DNA of 45,690 nt, taken from NCBI GenBank assembly GCA_016177915.1, contig JACOUI010000315.1:1-45690 (forward strand), written 5' to 3'. This document shows positions 7,887 to 17,135 of this stretch, piece by piece. Origin of the DNA: Planctomycetia bacterium (GTDB lineage: Bacteria; Planctomycetota; Planctomycetia; Pirellulales; S012-138). Positions within the stretch are counted from its first letter, which is position 1. Each line of letters starts with the position of its first letter. Position numbers and translations under genes: made by a program. Under the pieces are notes generated by a model. The model ran no database searches, was not told the origin of the DNA, and saw only the letters and a list, made by a program, of their open reading frames with translations.

Positions 7887-8336
7887 ATGACGGTGACCGC
7901 GGCCTTGCGAACGGGGGAGTTGGCGGAACGCGCCGGCGTGAACGTGGAAACGCTTCGTTTTTACGAACGCCAGGGGCTGCTGCCGGTCCCTCCCCGCCGG
8001 ACGTCGGGTTATCGAGAGTACCCTGCGGAGGCCGTCGACCTCGTGCGGTTCATCCGCCGCGCGCAGCATTTGGGGTTTTCGTTGCGTGAGATCAAGGAGC
8101 TTTTGAACCTGCGAGCCGTGCCCCGCGCCACTTGCGCGGATGTCGCTGGGCTGGCGCAGCGCAAGATCGAGGACGTCGACGCCAAAATCCGGGACCTGCG
8201 CGCCGTGCGTTCGGCCCTGGCCGAACTTGTTAACGAGTGCCCGCGCGCTGCGCCCCTGGCGCAATGCCCGATCATCGAATCGTTGTCACGAGAGCCGATT
8301 CCGAAGAGAGACCATCGTCCGAAACGAAAGAGTTAA
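7887..8336 (+). CDS. merR: MerR-family metal-responsive regulator, mercury/lead type
   Basis: 149 residues, start at 7887 after AAGGAGG. Residues 8-75 are the MerR winged helix (E-R-A-G-V-N-V-E-T-L-R-F-Y-E-R-Q-G-L-L). Cys83, Cys118 and Cys127, with eight residues between the last two, match the three Hg-ligating cysteines of Tn501 MerR (82, 117, 126), offset by one. PbrR-type lead regulators have a similar arrangement, so Pb(II) remains possible, but the upstream operator is almost the canonical mer site. Downstream are a Cys-rich micro-protein and a broken MerP-like gene. Regulator class is confident; the metal is inferred. Confidence 0.9.
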   Translation: MTVTAALRTGELAERAGVNVETLRFYERQGLLPVPPRRTSGYREYPAEAVDLVRFIRRAQHLGFSLREIKELLNLRAVPRATCADVAGLAQRKIEDVDAKIRDLRAVRSALAELVNECPRAAPLAQCPIIESLSREPIPKRDHRPKRKS

Positions 8337-8384
8337 AGCGGCATCGCTGCCGTGAATTGCAACCCCTTTTTCAAGAGGTGACCT

Positions 8385-8564
8385 ATGCGCAAGTGGATTT
8401 GGACGGCGCTCTTGGTTGTGCCGTTGGCCGGTCTGGGCAGCCTGATCTACGCGGCGGTGGCGGGGAAGGAACCGCCGAAGGCCGGTTCGGAGGGGTACAT
8501 CTGCCCGCTGACGGGCGAAGAGTTGCCCTGTCCCAAGTGCTGCCCGCTGAACAAGGGCAAATAG
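8385..8564 (+). CDS. Micro-protein with one TM helix and a CPLTGEELPCPKCC tail
   Basis: 59 residues, start at 8385 behind AAGAGGTGA. One N-terminal membrane helix (W-T-A-L-L-V-V-P-L-A-G-L-G-S-L-I-Y) is followed by a tail with five cysteines, C-P-L-T-G-E-E-L-P-C-P-K-C-C-P-L. A near-identical gene with the same leader lies at 45402-45590 on the other strand. The tail Cys motif recalls the CPVTG modules at 3.4-5 kb. Probably membrane-anchored with metal-binding cysteines; the merR context supports a role in metal handling. No function is known to me. Confidence 0.75.
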   Translation: MRKWIWTALLVVPLAGLGSLIYAAVAGKEPPKAGSEGYICPLTGEELPCPKCCPLNKGK

Positions 8565-8609
8565 GGGGCTGCGCGGGACGCAAACTCTGTGTCGGCCGGC
8601 ACTACTTCG

Positions 8610-8636
8610 GCTGGCGCTGGGCGCACCAGCGCCAGC
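8610..8636. terminator. Perfect 11-bp inverted repeat, possible terminator
   Basis: GCTGGCGCTGG and CCAGCGCCAGC flank a 5-nt loop, 46 bp after the micro-protein stop. There is no T-run, so Rho-independent termination is doubtful; an RNA-stabilising hairpin is equally possible. Confidence 0.45.
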
Positions 8637-8652
8637 CTAGCGTGTCAAGCCC

Positions 8653-8681
8653 AGGGCACGCCGCTTTTGGCGGCTTGCCCT
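8653..8681. repeat. Second hairpin in the same intergenic space
   Basis: AGGGCA-c-GCCGC pairs with GCGGC-t-TGCCCT around a short T-rich loop, with one internal mismatch. It follows the first hairpin by 16 bp. Function unknown; it may be part of an interspersed repeat. Confidence 0.4.
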
Positions 8682-8779
8682 GCGCGCGAGCACCGACTAA
8701 AGTTGCGTGCAACGCAGCCGCCAGGGACGTTGGCGGACGCCCGTGTGGCAGGAAGCAAAGTGCCCTATGGAGATCCGCC

Positions 8780-9117
8780 ATGAGACTCTCTTTGGTTGCG
8801 AGCACTTTGTTGGCAGGAATGATGGTCGCCGCATCGCTGCCGGTGCAGCGCGGCGGGATCGCGCAGGCCGACGAGACCCGGGTGAAAGAACCGGCCAAAA
8901 TGCACTTGGTCACGGTTGCCGTTTCGGGATGTCGTGACCGGTGGGCTGCCCACCGCGAGTGCGAAAATCGCTTGCGTCCTTACCGGGGGTAAGTCAGGTG
9001 CGCGTCGACTATCCGACGAAGCGGGCCTACGTCACGATCCAGGCCGACAAGTGGGACGAGAAAGCGCTGTTGAAGGCGCTGCAAGACGCAGGGTACGGCG
9101 GAAAGGTCGTGAGGTAG
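8780..9117 (+). pseudogene. MerP-like exported HMA-domain protein, frameshifted, with TGA at the first metal-site Cys
   Basis: From an ATG at 8780 the frame encodes a signal-like N-terminus and the first HMA strand (H-L-V-T-V-A-V-S-G), then goes out of frame at the G-run 8926-8928. In the next frame homology resumes: G-M-S-[TGA 8935-8937]-P-V-G-C-P-P-R-V...L-P-G-V, with the rest of an HMA fold to a stop at 9117. One missing base in the G-run restores the frame. The TGA falls exactly where the first Cys of the G-M-x-C motif is expected, so either it is a nonsense change or, if the frameshift is a sequencing error, a selenocysteine codon. Intact members bind Hg(II) or Cu(I) in the periplasm. 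It follows merR and the micro-protein in the same direction. Confidence 0.7.
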
Positions 9118-9288
9118 CAGGGGAAGCTGAATCCTAGCCCAGGCGTTGTCAGTCACTCCCCCCGTTCTCGATGTTGCCGCCGAAGGGACTGGGGCGGGCT
9201 GGGGGCCATGGTCGGCGTGGTCCCCCATGCGCTGCCGGCATCACGGGCATCGCAGTTGATCCTCCGGCGACCGAATTCGGGACGAACT

Positions 9289-10875
9289 TCACTCCTTGGG
9301 AGCGCTTTCGAGGCTGCCCGTCAGCAGCAGGCCCTCCAGCTCGCGGCTTGCCGACCAGGCTTCGGACAGCGCATCGAGGTACGCGAGCGACGTCTGGAAG
9401 TACGTGCGCTGTGCGGTCAAAAACTGGAGATAGCCAACCTGTTTTGGGTATGCCTCGGACACGAGATCGAACATTTGCTTCGCCTTGGGCAGGATTTCCT
9501 TCCGGTAGGTGTCGACCTGCGTGCGAGCGACTTCGTACCGCCGAAAGACGGTCGCCAGCCGACTCGTCAGCGCCAATTCGGTCCGCTCGATCGCGCGCTG
9601 GGCGGCAACGTAATCGGCTTCCGCTTGCTGTCGGCCGCCCTGGTTGCGATTGAAAATGGGGATCGGCAACCCCACTTCCACGTCGGTGAGGGTATCGCCC
9701 GTCGCATTGTCGTGCCGAACGCTGGCCCGCAAGTCGGCGTTGGGCACGACCTCGGCCCGCGCCCGGTCGATCGCCCAGCGGGCGCGTGCCAAATTGGCAT
9801 AGGCTTCGCCCAGAACGGGACTTTGCGTCAGCAGCCGCTCCAAGGTTGCCTCGTGGGTAATCGCGGGCAGAGGATCGTCGACTGCGGAGTCGAGGTCGGC
9901 CGGCTTCATGCCGGGCACACCCACGGCCGCCGCCAAACGTCTCCAGGCGGCATCATGAATGACGACCGCGTTCTCCGCCAGGATCCGGGCGCCTTCCGCT
10001 TCGATTCGAGCTTGCAGGACGTCGATGAAGGGCGATTGCTGGCTGCGGTATAAGAGGTCCGTCGCCTCAAAGGCTTCGTGGCTGCTTTTCGCCAATTCTC
10101 CTGTCAGCCCCTTGCGTCGCTGGGCAATGAGCACCTCGTAGAAGCCGATCCGCACGTCCGTAATCAGCCGCAGGCGTTGGGCGGCGAGTTGCTGCTCGGC
10201 GCGCTGGACCTCCTGGGCCGCGACCGCGCGGTTCAGTCGCAACTTGTCTCCCAGGATCACTTCCTGCGCGACAAACGCGCCCTGCTGCCCGGAGCTGCCT
10301 TCGTTGCCGATGTCTTCCGCGACGTAGCCGGCCCTGGGGTTGAAAGGCAGTCCGACCTGCCAATACTTGCCGCGAAGCGCTTCGACGCGGGCGGCCGCCT
10401 CGGCAAGAGAGGGACTATTCGCCAGCGCGATCCCCTCCAGGTCGGCAAGAGTCATCGCGGCGGAAGGGAGCTGATCGCCGGGGCGCGCCGGGACGGACTC
10501 GGGATCTTCGGCGGGTCGCTGGCTGGGGGTTGCACCTGACGGCTGCACGGATAGTCGGCCGCTCGTCGGTGCACTGTCGGTGGGCGTCCGGCGGAGGACA
10601 GGAGCGTGGGCGGTCCCGGCGGGGACGCGGGCAACGGCCTGTTGTGCGCCTTGGTCATCCGACAGGCTGGCGCCGGCGCAAAGGCTCGTAGCCGAAGGCA
10701 ATTGCACTGGCGGCATGAGCCGGACAACTTCCGCTCCAGCAGGCGCCTTTCCGATGCCGCCTGCAATGTGTGCGGGCGGCTCGATTGCGGACAACGGCTG
10801 TGGATTGATCGGGGCCGATCGGCACCCCGCCAGAAACGCCGAGGCTGCGAAGACCAGCGCCAGAATCCGTCTCAT
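9289..10875 (-). CDS. TolC-family outer membrane lipoprotein of the HME-RND operon (CzcC-like)
   Basis: 528 residues; the start at 10875 follows GGAGAGG and gives a lipoprotein signal (F-L-A-G-C, lipidated Cys near residue 18). A Pro/Ala-rich linker of roughly 110 residues precedes the outer-membrane-factor domain, which begins around L-E-G-I-A-L-A-N-S-P-S-L and ends E-G-L-L-L. The G-L-P-I-P-I-F-N-R-N-Q-G phrase is typical of the CzcC/CusC group. It lies downstream of the CusA-like pump and DUF3147 genes on the same strand, so it should supply the duct for that pump, although a 280-bp gap separates them and it may have its own promoter. Confidence 0.88.
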   Translation of the reverse strand: MRRILALVFAASAFLAGCRSAPINPQPLSAIEPPAHIAGGIGKAPAGAEVVRLMPPVQLPSATSLCAGASLSDDQGAQQAVARVPAGTAHAPVLRRTPTDSAPTSGRLSVQPSGATPSQRPAEDPESVPARPGDQLPSAAMTLADLEGIALANSPSLAEAAARVEALRGKYWQVGLPFNPRAGYVAEDIGNEGSSGQQGAFVAQEVILGDKLRLNRAVAAQEVQRAEQQLAAQRLRLITDVRIGFYEVLIAQRRKGLTGELAKSSHEAFEATDLLYRSQQSPFIDVLQARIEAEGARILAENAVVIHDAAWRRLAAAVGVPGMKPADLDSAVDDPLPAITHEATLERLLTQSPVLGEAYANLARARWAIDRARAEVVPNADLRASVRHDNATGDTLTDVEVGLPIPIFNRNQGGRQQAEADYVAAQRAIERTELALTSRLATVFRRYEVARTQVDTYRKEILPKAKQMFDLVSEAYPKQVGYLQFLTAQRTYFQTSLAYLDALSEAWSASRELEGLLLTGSLESAPKE

Positions 10876-11157
10876 GGCCTCTCCCCGGGCGCCGCAAGCC
10901 GTGACGTTCAGCTCGCCGCGGCACATTTCGTCGGCAAGTTGCAGTCAACGATGTCGCATATCGAGGTTCATCGTCAAATGAGCTAGGGGATCGGTCGCAT
11001 ACGTGGGCGCGCTGGTCGAGTTAACCCAATCGTCGTTTTCAGCTTGTGGATGAACTCCGTCGCGCGACGAGAGTGCTATCATCGCGCCCGACAGCTTACG
11101 CGTGCTAGCAGGCAGTTCGGCTGCGAAGGGCTCGATTGGGTCGCCCGATGGGCCGCG

Positions 11158-11499
11158 TCAATCCGCCTTGGGACCGAGCCAGAACCAGCAGCCGATGGCC
11201 GCCGCGGAGAGCGCGACGCCCAGCGCGAAGGCCGTCCAAAACCCAATCCCCCAACGAGGAGACAAGGCCAGCGGCACGAAGAACGGCAGGCCCAGGGGAA
11301 CGAGGATCAACGTTTCACGCGCCAGTCTGACGATCGCCGGAAGATCGCGGTCCTTCGTCCAGGCCGCCACAAAGGCCACGATGCTGATGAGCGGCAACGA
11401 CAGCAGCAACCCGCCGACGCGCGGATACCGGTTTGAGATTTCCGCCACGGCAGCGATGATGAGTCCGGCAATCACGCCACGGGCAATCGTCATCCACAT
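11158..11499 (-). CDS. DUF3147-family small membrane protein
   Basis: 113 residues with four hydrophobic segments, start at 11499 after GGAGGAACC. The order of helices and the R-Y-P-R-V-G-G-L-L-L-S-L-P-L-I-S stretch match DUF3147 inner-membrane proteins, whose role is unknown. It follows the RND pump by 27 bp and is presumably cotranscribed. Its place between pump and outer membrane factor suggests an accessory function in export, but that is inference. Confidence 0.75.
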   Translation of the reverse strand: MWMTIARGVIAGLIIAAVAEISNRYPRVGGLLLSLPLISIVAFVAAWTKDRDLPAIVRLARETLILVPLGLPFFVPLALSPRWGIGFWTAFALGVALSAAAIGCWFWLGPKAD

Positions 11500-11526
11500 C
11501 GATGGTTCCTCCCACGAGAGCGGCTG

Positions 11527-14500
11527 TTACGGCGTGGAGTCGGACTCGGGCTGAGGTTGAGGCTGTGGTTCAGGTTCAGCTTCAGGCCTTGACTCATGCT
11601 CGGTAGCCGCTTCGATCGTCTCCAGCCCGGCGAGCGCGTCTAACTCAACTTCGGGCGTCTCCAGCTCGGCGAGCGCGGGTAACTCAACTGCGGGCGCCTC
11701 CTTCGCAACCACCTTGCTCCCGAATTTCCAGAACAGGGCGGGCGTGACGATCTGGTCCAGCAGCGTCGAGCTGACGAGGCCGCCGATAACGACGATCGCC
11801 AGCGGATGGAGGATCTCTTTCCCCGTCTCCCCGGCGCCCAGGGCCAATGGCACCAGACCGATCATGGCGCACAGCGCGGTCATGAGCACCGGACCAAGGC
11901 GTTCCAGGCTGCCGCGGACGATCATCTTCTGCGTGAATTCCTCCCCCTCGTACTTCATCAAGTGGATGTAGTGCGAGATCATCATGATGCCGTTGCGCGA
12001 GACGATGCCCGTCAGCGTGATGAACCCGACCCAATGGGCCACCGAGAGACGCGTGCTCTCCAGCCACACGAGCGGCCAGCGATACCACGCCGCCGCCGCA
12101 AAGGCGTCCAGTCCCGGCCAGTTCGATATCAGCAAGGCGACGACCGCGCCGATGGCCGCCAGCGGGATGTTGACCAGCACCTGCACCGCGGCGCGCCAGG
12201 AATCGAAGCACTTGTAGAGGAGCAGGAAGATGCCGACGACGGCGAAGCAGCCCAGGATCAGCAGGCGAAAGTTGGCCTCGCGCTGGGCCTCGAACTGCCC
12301 GCCGTATTCGATGAAGTAACCCTCGGGCAACTTTCCGGCCTGGACGACGTTCTTGTTCACGGCGGCCTGCACGTCCTCCACCACGCTGACCAGGTCGCGA
12401 TCGGCGGTGTTGCACTGCACGACGATCCGCCGCATCACCTTCTCGCGATTGATCGTGTTGGGTCCCTTCTTCGGCTCGACCAGGGCGACGCTTCCCAGTT
12501 TCACGCGGGCCCCGCTGGGCGTGCTGAGCATCGTGTTGCGGATCATCTCGATATCGTCGCGCGACTCCACGTCGAACCACACGACCAGCTCGAATACCCG
12601 CTGGCCTTCCAGGACCTCGGAGACGGTCCGGCCCTGAAACGCCGTTTCCAGCGCCTCGGCGACGTCCTGCGGCGGCAGGCCGTGGCGCGTGGACTCGTGG
12701 CGGAGCACGGTCACCCGGATCTGTTCGATCTCGACTTGCTGCTCGACTTGCAGATCGACCACGCCGGGGACTCGCTGCATGAGCTGGCGGACGTCGTCGG
12801 CCCGCTCGCGCAGCACAACGAGGTCCTCGCCGTAGATCTTGACGGCGACCTGCGCGCGGATGCCGGACATGATGTGGTCGAGCCGGTGCGAGATGGGCTG
12901 GCCGATGTTGAAGACGACGGTCTTGGGAAAGGCCGCGAGCCGGTCGCGGATGTCGGCCAGGACGACTTCCCGCGGCCGGCCGACCTTCTCGACGCCGAAC
13001 CGGTGTAAGCCCGGTACGGCGCGCAGCACGGCGCGGTGCCATCCCGGCAGCGGGCGGTGCGGGGGCGTCAAACCCACGTCGATCTCGGAGAAATTGACGT
13101 TTTCGGCGTGCTCGTCCAGCTCGGCGCGCCCCGTGCGCCGGGAGACGTGCGTGACTTCCGGAACACCCAAAAGGACCCCCTCGGCGAGCGCCGCCAGGCG
13201 GTTTGATTCCGCGAGGCCGGTGCTGGCCGGCGTGGTCATGCCGATCGTCAGCGTCCCTTCGTTGAAGTCGGGCAGGAACTCGCCGCCCATCCACAGCACG
13301 CTGACCAGCGACAAAACGACGATCACGGCCACGCCGATGAGCACCGCCGTGTTGTGGCGGAGGACGAAGTGCAGCAACCGCGTGTCGACCCACTTGAGCC
13401 AGCGAAGGAGAAACGGGTCCTTTTCCCGTTCCAGGAACCGCGCCTTAGGGAGTAAGTAAGCGGAAAGTACGGGTGTCACCGTGAGCGAAACCAAAAGCGA
13501 GGCCAGCAGCGTCACGAGATAAGACAGCCCCAGCGGCGCAAACAGCCGCCCTTCCAGGCCGGGCAGCGCGAACAGCGGCAGCACGACAAGCACAACGATC
13601 ACCGTCGCGTAGACGATGCTGTTGCGGATTTCCGCCGACGCCAGATAAATCACTTTCAGCGGGTTTTCAGGCTTGGGCTTGTGGCGGTTCTCCCTGAGGC
13701 GACGGAAGATGTTCTCGATGTCCACGATCGAGTCGTCCACCAGCTCGCCGATCGCCACGGCCAGCCCGCCCAGCGTCATCGTGTTGATCGAGACGCCGAG
13801 GCCGCGGAAAACCAGCGCCGTGATGAGGATGGAGAGGGGGATGGCAGTCAGCGTGATGGCGCTGGTGCGGAAGTTCCACAGGAACAGGAACAGCACCACG
13901 ACGACCCACACGGCGCCGTCCCGGATCGCCTCCAGCACGTTGTCGATGGCGACCTCGATGAAGTCCGCCTGCTTGAAGATGTTCGTCTCGATCTTCACTC
14001 CCGGCTGCTGCTTTTGGATGTCCCCGAGCGTCTTGAGCATCTCTTCCGTAAGCTGGATCGTGTCGGCGCCGGGCTGTTTCTGAACGGACAGGATCACGGC
14101 GGGCTGACCGTTCACGCTGCCGTCGCCGCGCTTCACGGGTCCGGCGAATTCCACGTCGGCGACCTGCCCGATCGTGATCGGCACCGTCTCGCCCAGCCGG
14201 ATGACGGTGTCCTTGACGTCGTCGGGGCTGGTGACCCTGCCTACGATGCGGATGAGCTTTTCCTGGTCCTGGGTCAACAGAAACCCGCCGCCGGAGACGG
14301 CGTTGGACTTCTCCACCGCGGTCGAAAGCTCGTTGATCGTCACGTCGTAGCGGGCCAGGCGCTCCGGGGAGGTGAGCACCTGGTATTGCTTCAATTCGCC
14401 GCCCATGACGGTGACCTGGGCGACGCCGCTGACGCCCAGCAGGCGGCGGCGAACGTTCCATTCGGCCAGCGTGCGAACCTCCAGCGGCGTCGTTTTGCCC

Positions 14501-14940
14501 ACCGGCCGCAGCCCCACCAGCATGATTTCGCCCATAATGGAGGCGATGGGCGTCATCGCGGGATTGACGTCTTTGGGCAGCCGGTCGCGGACGAGCTGCA
14601 GTTTCTCGGCCACGATCTGGCGATCGACGTAGATGTCCGTCCCCCAGTCGAACTCGACGTAGACGATGGAGATCCCGATGCCGGAAGCCGAACGGACCCG
14701 CCGCACGCCCGTCGCGCCGTTCATCGCCGACTCGATTGGAAACGTCACGAGCGTTTCCACCTCTTCCGGCGCCAGGCCGTGCGACTCGGTCATGATCGTG
14801 ACCGTGGGGCGGTTGAGGTCGGGGAAGACGTCGATCGTGAGCTGCGAGGCCTGGTAACCCCCGAAGAGAACCAGCACGACCACGGCCGCCACAATCAGCA
14901 GCCGGTTCTTGAGCGAGAACGCGATAACGTGATTGAGCAT
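11527..14940 (-). CDS. Heavy-metal efflux RND pump (CusA/CzcA family)
   Basis: 1137 residues, a normal length plus a tail. The start at 14940 (M-L-N-H-V-I-A-F-S-L-K-N-R) is the canonical family beginning, 7 bp after the adaptor stop. Twelve membrane helices in two halves, with T-I-D-V-F-P-D-L-N-R-P near residue 35, the helix-4 block G-E-L-V-D-D-S-I-V-D-I-E-N carrying the acidic proton-relay residues, and G-Q-P-I-S-H-R-L-D-H-I-M-S-G-x-R-A-Q in the second porter domain. It exports metal ions from periplasm or cytoplasm using proton flow. The last 60 residues form an unusual Glu/Pro/Gln tail with repeated E-L-P-A-L-A-E-L-E-T units. Metal not assigned. Confidence 0.93.
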   Translation of the reverse strand: MLNHVIAFSLKNRLLIVAAVVVLVLFGGYQASQLTIDVFPDLNRPTVTIMTESHGLAPEEVETLVTFPIESAMNGATGVRRVRSASGIGISIVYVEFDWGTDIYVDRQIVAEKLQLVRDRLPKDVNPAMTPIASIMGEIMLVGLRPVGKTTPLEVRTLAEWNVRRRLLGVSGVAQVTVMGGELKQYQVLTSPERLARYDVTINELSTAVEKSNAVSGGGFLLTQDQEKLIRIVGRVTSPDDVKDTVIRLGETVPITIGQVADVEFAGPVKRGDGSVNGQPAVILSVQKQPGADTIQLTEEMLKTLGDIQKQQPGVKIETNIFKQADFIEVAIDNVLEAIRDGAVWVVVVLFLFLWNFRTSAITLTAIPLSILITALVFRGLGVSINTMTLGGLAVAIGELVDDSIVDIENIFRRLRENRHKPKPENPLKVIYLASAEIRNSIVYATVIVVLVVLPLFALPGLEGRLFAPLGLSYLVTLLASLLVSLTVTPVLSAYLLPKARFLEREKDPFLLRWLKWVDTRLLHFVLRHNTAVLIGVAVIVVLSLVSVLWMGGEFLPDFNEGTLTIGMTTPASTGLAESNRLAALAEGVLLGVPEVTHVSRRTGRAELDEHAENVNFSEIDVGLTPPHRPLPGWHRAVLRAVPGLHRFGVEKVGRPREVVLADIRDRLAAFPKTVVFNIGQPISHRLDHIMSGIRAQVAVKIYGEDLVVLRERADDVRQLMQRVPGVVDLQVEQQVEIEQIRVTVLRHESTRHGLPPQDVAEALETAFQGRTVSEVLEGQRVFELVVWFDVESRDDIEMIRNTMLSTPSGARVKLGSVALVEPKKGPNTINREKVMRRIVVQCNTADRDLVSVVEDVQAAVNKNVVQAGKLPEGYFIEYGGQFEAQREANFRLLILGCFAVVGIFLLLYKCFDSWRAAVQVLVNIPLAAIGAVVALLISNWPGLDAFAAAAWYRWPLVWLESTRLSVAHWVGFITLTGIVSRNGIMMISHYIHLMKYEGEEFTQKMIVRGSLERLGPVLMTALCAMIGLVPLALGAGETGKEILHPLAIVVIGGLVSSTLLDQIVTPALFWKFGSKVVAKEAPAVELPALAELETPEVELDALAGLETIEAATEHESRPEAEPEPQPQPQPESDSTP

Positions 14941-14947
14941 CGACTTC

Positions 14948-17080
14948 TCAGGGTTGTCCGCGGGGGGTTTGCCCGTTTTGGGGTGGGCCGCTGGCCGCCA
15001 GCCGCGCGGGGGTTTCCGGCGCGACGATCTCGACCTGGGCGAACATGCCGGCCTTGAGGAACTCGTCCGGATTGGGCGCCTCGATCCACACGGGCAGCAC
15101 GCGCTCCCGCGACACGAGCGACGGCGCAACGCGGACCACCGTGCCTTCGAGCCTCAGCCCCGGCTTGGCGGGGAACGTGACGGATGCCGGCTGGTCCTCT
15201 GCGATCCGCGGGGCGTCCTGCTCGGCCAGAAAGGCCTTGATCCAGACGCGCTTGGGGTCCTGGATTTCCATCACCGCGTCGTGCGAATGGACGAGCTCGC
15301 CGCGCACGACGTGCAAGGCAGACACGCGCCCGCTGATCGGCGCGCGAATCGTGATCGTGCCGACGATCCGTTCAACGGCAGCGGAGTCGTCTTCGCCTTC
15401 GCTTTGCTGACCAAGGGGCAACTCCTTCAAGTCGCGAATCCCCTCGTCCGACAGGCCGACCAGCTTGAGCTTCCGCATGAGGCCGGCCACGCGCTGCTCC
15501 AGCGTTTGCAGCTCCGTTTCCAGCTCCCAGAAGTCTTTCTGCGGCAGGATGCCGCTCGTGGCGGACGGCCGGAGCCGCTGGACTTCGCCGCTCGCCCACT
15601 TCCTCTTGGACTCCGCTTCCAGCAACTCCAGTTGCAGGTTTCGCAGCGTCGGGCACTCGCAGACGCAAACCGGTTGGCCAGCCCGAACCTCCTCGCCCGG
15701 CATCACCAACAACTCGGCGACGCGGCCCTCCATGAGCGAAGTCGCCAGCGTCCGCTGATTGGTCGGCAGCTCGACGACGGCCTTCCTGGCGGTCACGCGG
15801 CCGAGCGTCACGCGGCGCTCCGACGAGTTCCGCGACGACGGCGCCGCACCGGCGGTTGAGGCCGCCGATGGTGGCTGTTTTGCCGGCGCCGCCGCGCCGT
15901 CGTACATCGAGGCCAAAAGCAGCGTCCCCTTCGAGACGACCTGCTGGCCGGGAAACAGACCCGACTGCACGACCACACGGTCCGGCGACCGCATCCCGAC
16001 CTTGATCGCCCGGCGGCTGAACTTCCCCTCGCTCTCGCGCAGCAGCACAAAGACGCCGGTTTCGGTCTCGATCAGGGCGCCCGTCGGACAGAGGACCTCC
16101 TGTTTGGCCTTGGCGACCTCGATCGTCATCCGGCCCATCATGCCCGGCCGCAACAGCCCCTCCGCATTTTCGACGGCCACCTCCACGCGCAGCACGCGCT
16201 TGACTTCGTCCATTTCGGCGCGGATCCGGCGAATCTGGCCCTCGAAGGCGCGTCCGGCCAGGCCGGCAAACGTGGTTTCGACCGGCAGCCCGGCAGCGAC
16301 TTCGTGGGCGTCGGTCTCCACGACCTCGCCGACGATGTAGGCGCTGGAGGCGTCCACGACTTCAAACAGGTGATCGGTGGACTCGACAAGCTGGCCGGCG
16401 TAGACGTCGACGTGCTCCACCACGCCGTCGATCGGGGCAGTGACGGAGAGGCAGCGCACAGGTTCCTTTGTGCGCAGCACTTCGTCGATCTGCGCGGCCG
16501 TGAGGCCCAGGCCCTCCAGCTTTCGCCGCACCACCTCGTGCTGCGCGGCCTTGCGCTGCAACTGGGCGCGCATATCGAGCACGGCCTTGCCGGCCAGGAC
16601 GCCGCCTTTCACGGCCAATTCGCGCTGCGCGACCAGCCGCCGCAGCAAGTCAAGTTCCTCCGCGCTTTCCAGCAGCTCGGACTGTAGCGACTCCAGCTCC
16701 AGGCTGGAGACGCGGGCCAGCTCGTCGCCGGCGTGAACGAATTGGCCGGGTTTCACGAAAACCTCATCGATCTTGCCGGACATCAACGTGGCCACCTTGG
16801 CCTGGTTCTGAACCGGCAGCTCGACACGGGCATCGACGCGCAACACGTGACGCAGATCGCCAAGCACGATCTTGTGCGTCTCCAAGCCGATGGCCTTGAT
16901 CGCCGGCGGCGAGACGAGAAGCTGGTTGCCGTCGAGCTTTACGCCCGTCGAGGGCAGCGCGGCGTGCCCCTCATGGGCGAAAGCCGGACGGACAAGGGCT
17001 GCGGCGGTCAGCGCAGCCAGCAGGAAGGCGAGGGAAAGACCGCCCATGCGCCGCGCAAGGGAGGTTCGGGGCGACCTCAT
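14948..17080 (-). CDS. Double-length RND adaptor: two CusB/HlyD-type units in one chain
   Basis: 710 residues, almost twice the usual 350-450. Start at 17080 after AGGAG; signal peptide ends A-F-A-H-E-G-H. Unit 1 (about 45-385) has a barrel-sandwich strand, a coiled hairpin with S-L-E-L-E-S-L-Q-S-E-L, the C-L-S-V-T-A-P-I-D-G-V-V return strand, a beta-barrel and a membrane-proximal domain. A linker rich in Ala, Pro and Ser follows. Unit 2 (about 420-695) repeats the order: V-M-P-G-E-E-V-R-A-G-Q, a hairpin, T-I-R-A-P-I-S-G-R-V and a closing barrel. An adaptor fused in tandem would pair one chain with each RND protomer. It sits between the lipoprotein and the pump in the operon. Confidence 0.88.
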   Translation of the reverse strand: MRSPRTSLARRMGGLSLAFLLAALTAAALVRPAFAHEGHAALPSTGVKLDGNQLLVSPPAIKAIGLETHKIVLGDLRHVLRVDARVELPVQNQAKVATLMSGKIDEVFVKPGQFVHAGDELARVSSLELESLQSELLESAEELDLLRRLVAQRELAVKGGVLAGKAVLDMRAQLQRKAAQHEVVRRKLEGLGLTAAQIDEVLRTKEPVRCLSVTAPIDGVVEHVDVYAGQLVESTDHLFEVVDASSAYIVGEVVETDAHEVAAGLPVETTFAGLAGRAFEGQIRRIRAEMDEVKRVLRVEVAVENAEGLLRPGMMGRMTIEVAKAKQEVLCPTGALIETETGVFVLLRESEGKFSRRAIKVGMRSPDRVVVQSGLFPGQQVVSKGTLLLASMYDGAAAPAKQPPSAASTAGAAPSSRNSSERRVTLGRVTARKAVVELPTNQRTLATSLMEGRVAELLVMPGEEVRAGQPVCVCECPTLRNLQLELLEAESKRKWASGEVQRLRPSATSGILPQKDFWELETELQTLEQRVAGLMRKLKLVGLSDEGIRDLKELPLGQQSEGEDDSAAVERIVGTITIRAPISGRVSALHVVRGELVHSHDAVMEIQDPKRVWIKAFLAEQDAPRIAEDQPASVTFPAKPGLRLEGTVVRVAPSLVSRERVLPVWIEAPNPDEFLKAGMFAQVEIVAPETPARLAASGPPQNGQTPRGQP

Positions 17081-17135
17081 TTGAATTCTCCTGATGCGGA
17101 TGCCATTGCCGCCGCGGGGGGCGGGTCGGGTTTGA

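Noticed and set aside
8986-8992. Another TCCTTAC on the plus strand
   Set aside because: No GACG lies 14 bp before it, so it does not fit the ECF motif.
11806-15057. Long plus-strand frames opposite the RND pump (up to 458 codons)
   Set aside because: They are rich in Arg, Asp, His and Gln as expected for the complement of a GC-rich gene, and the minus strand encodes a clear pump.
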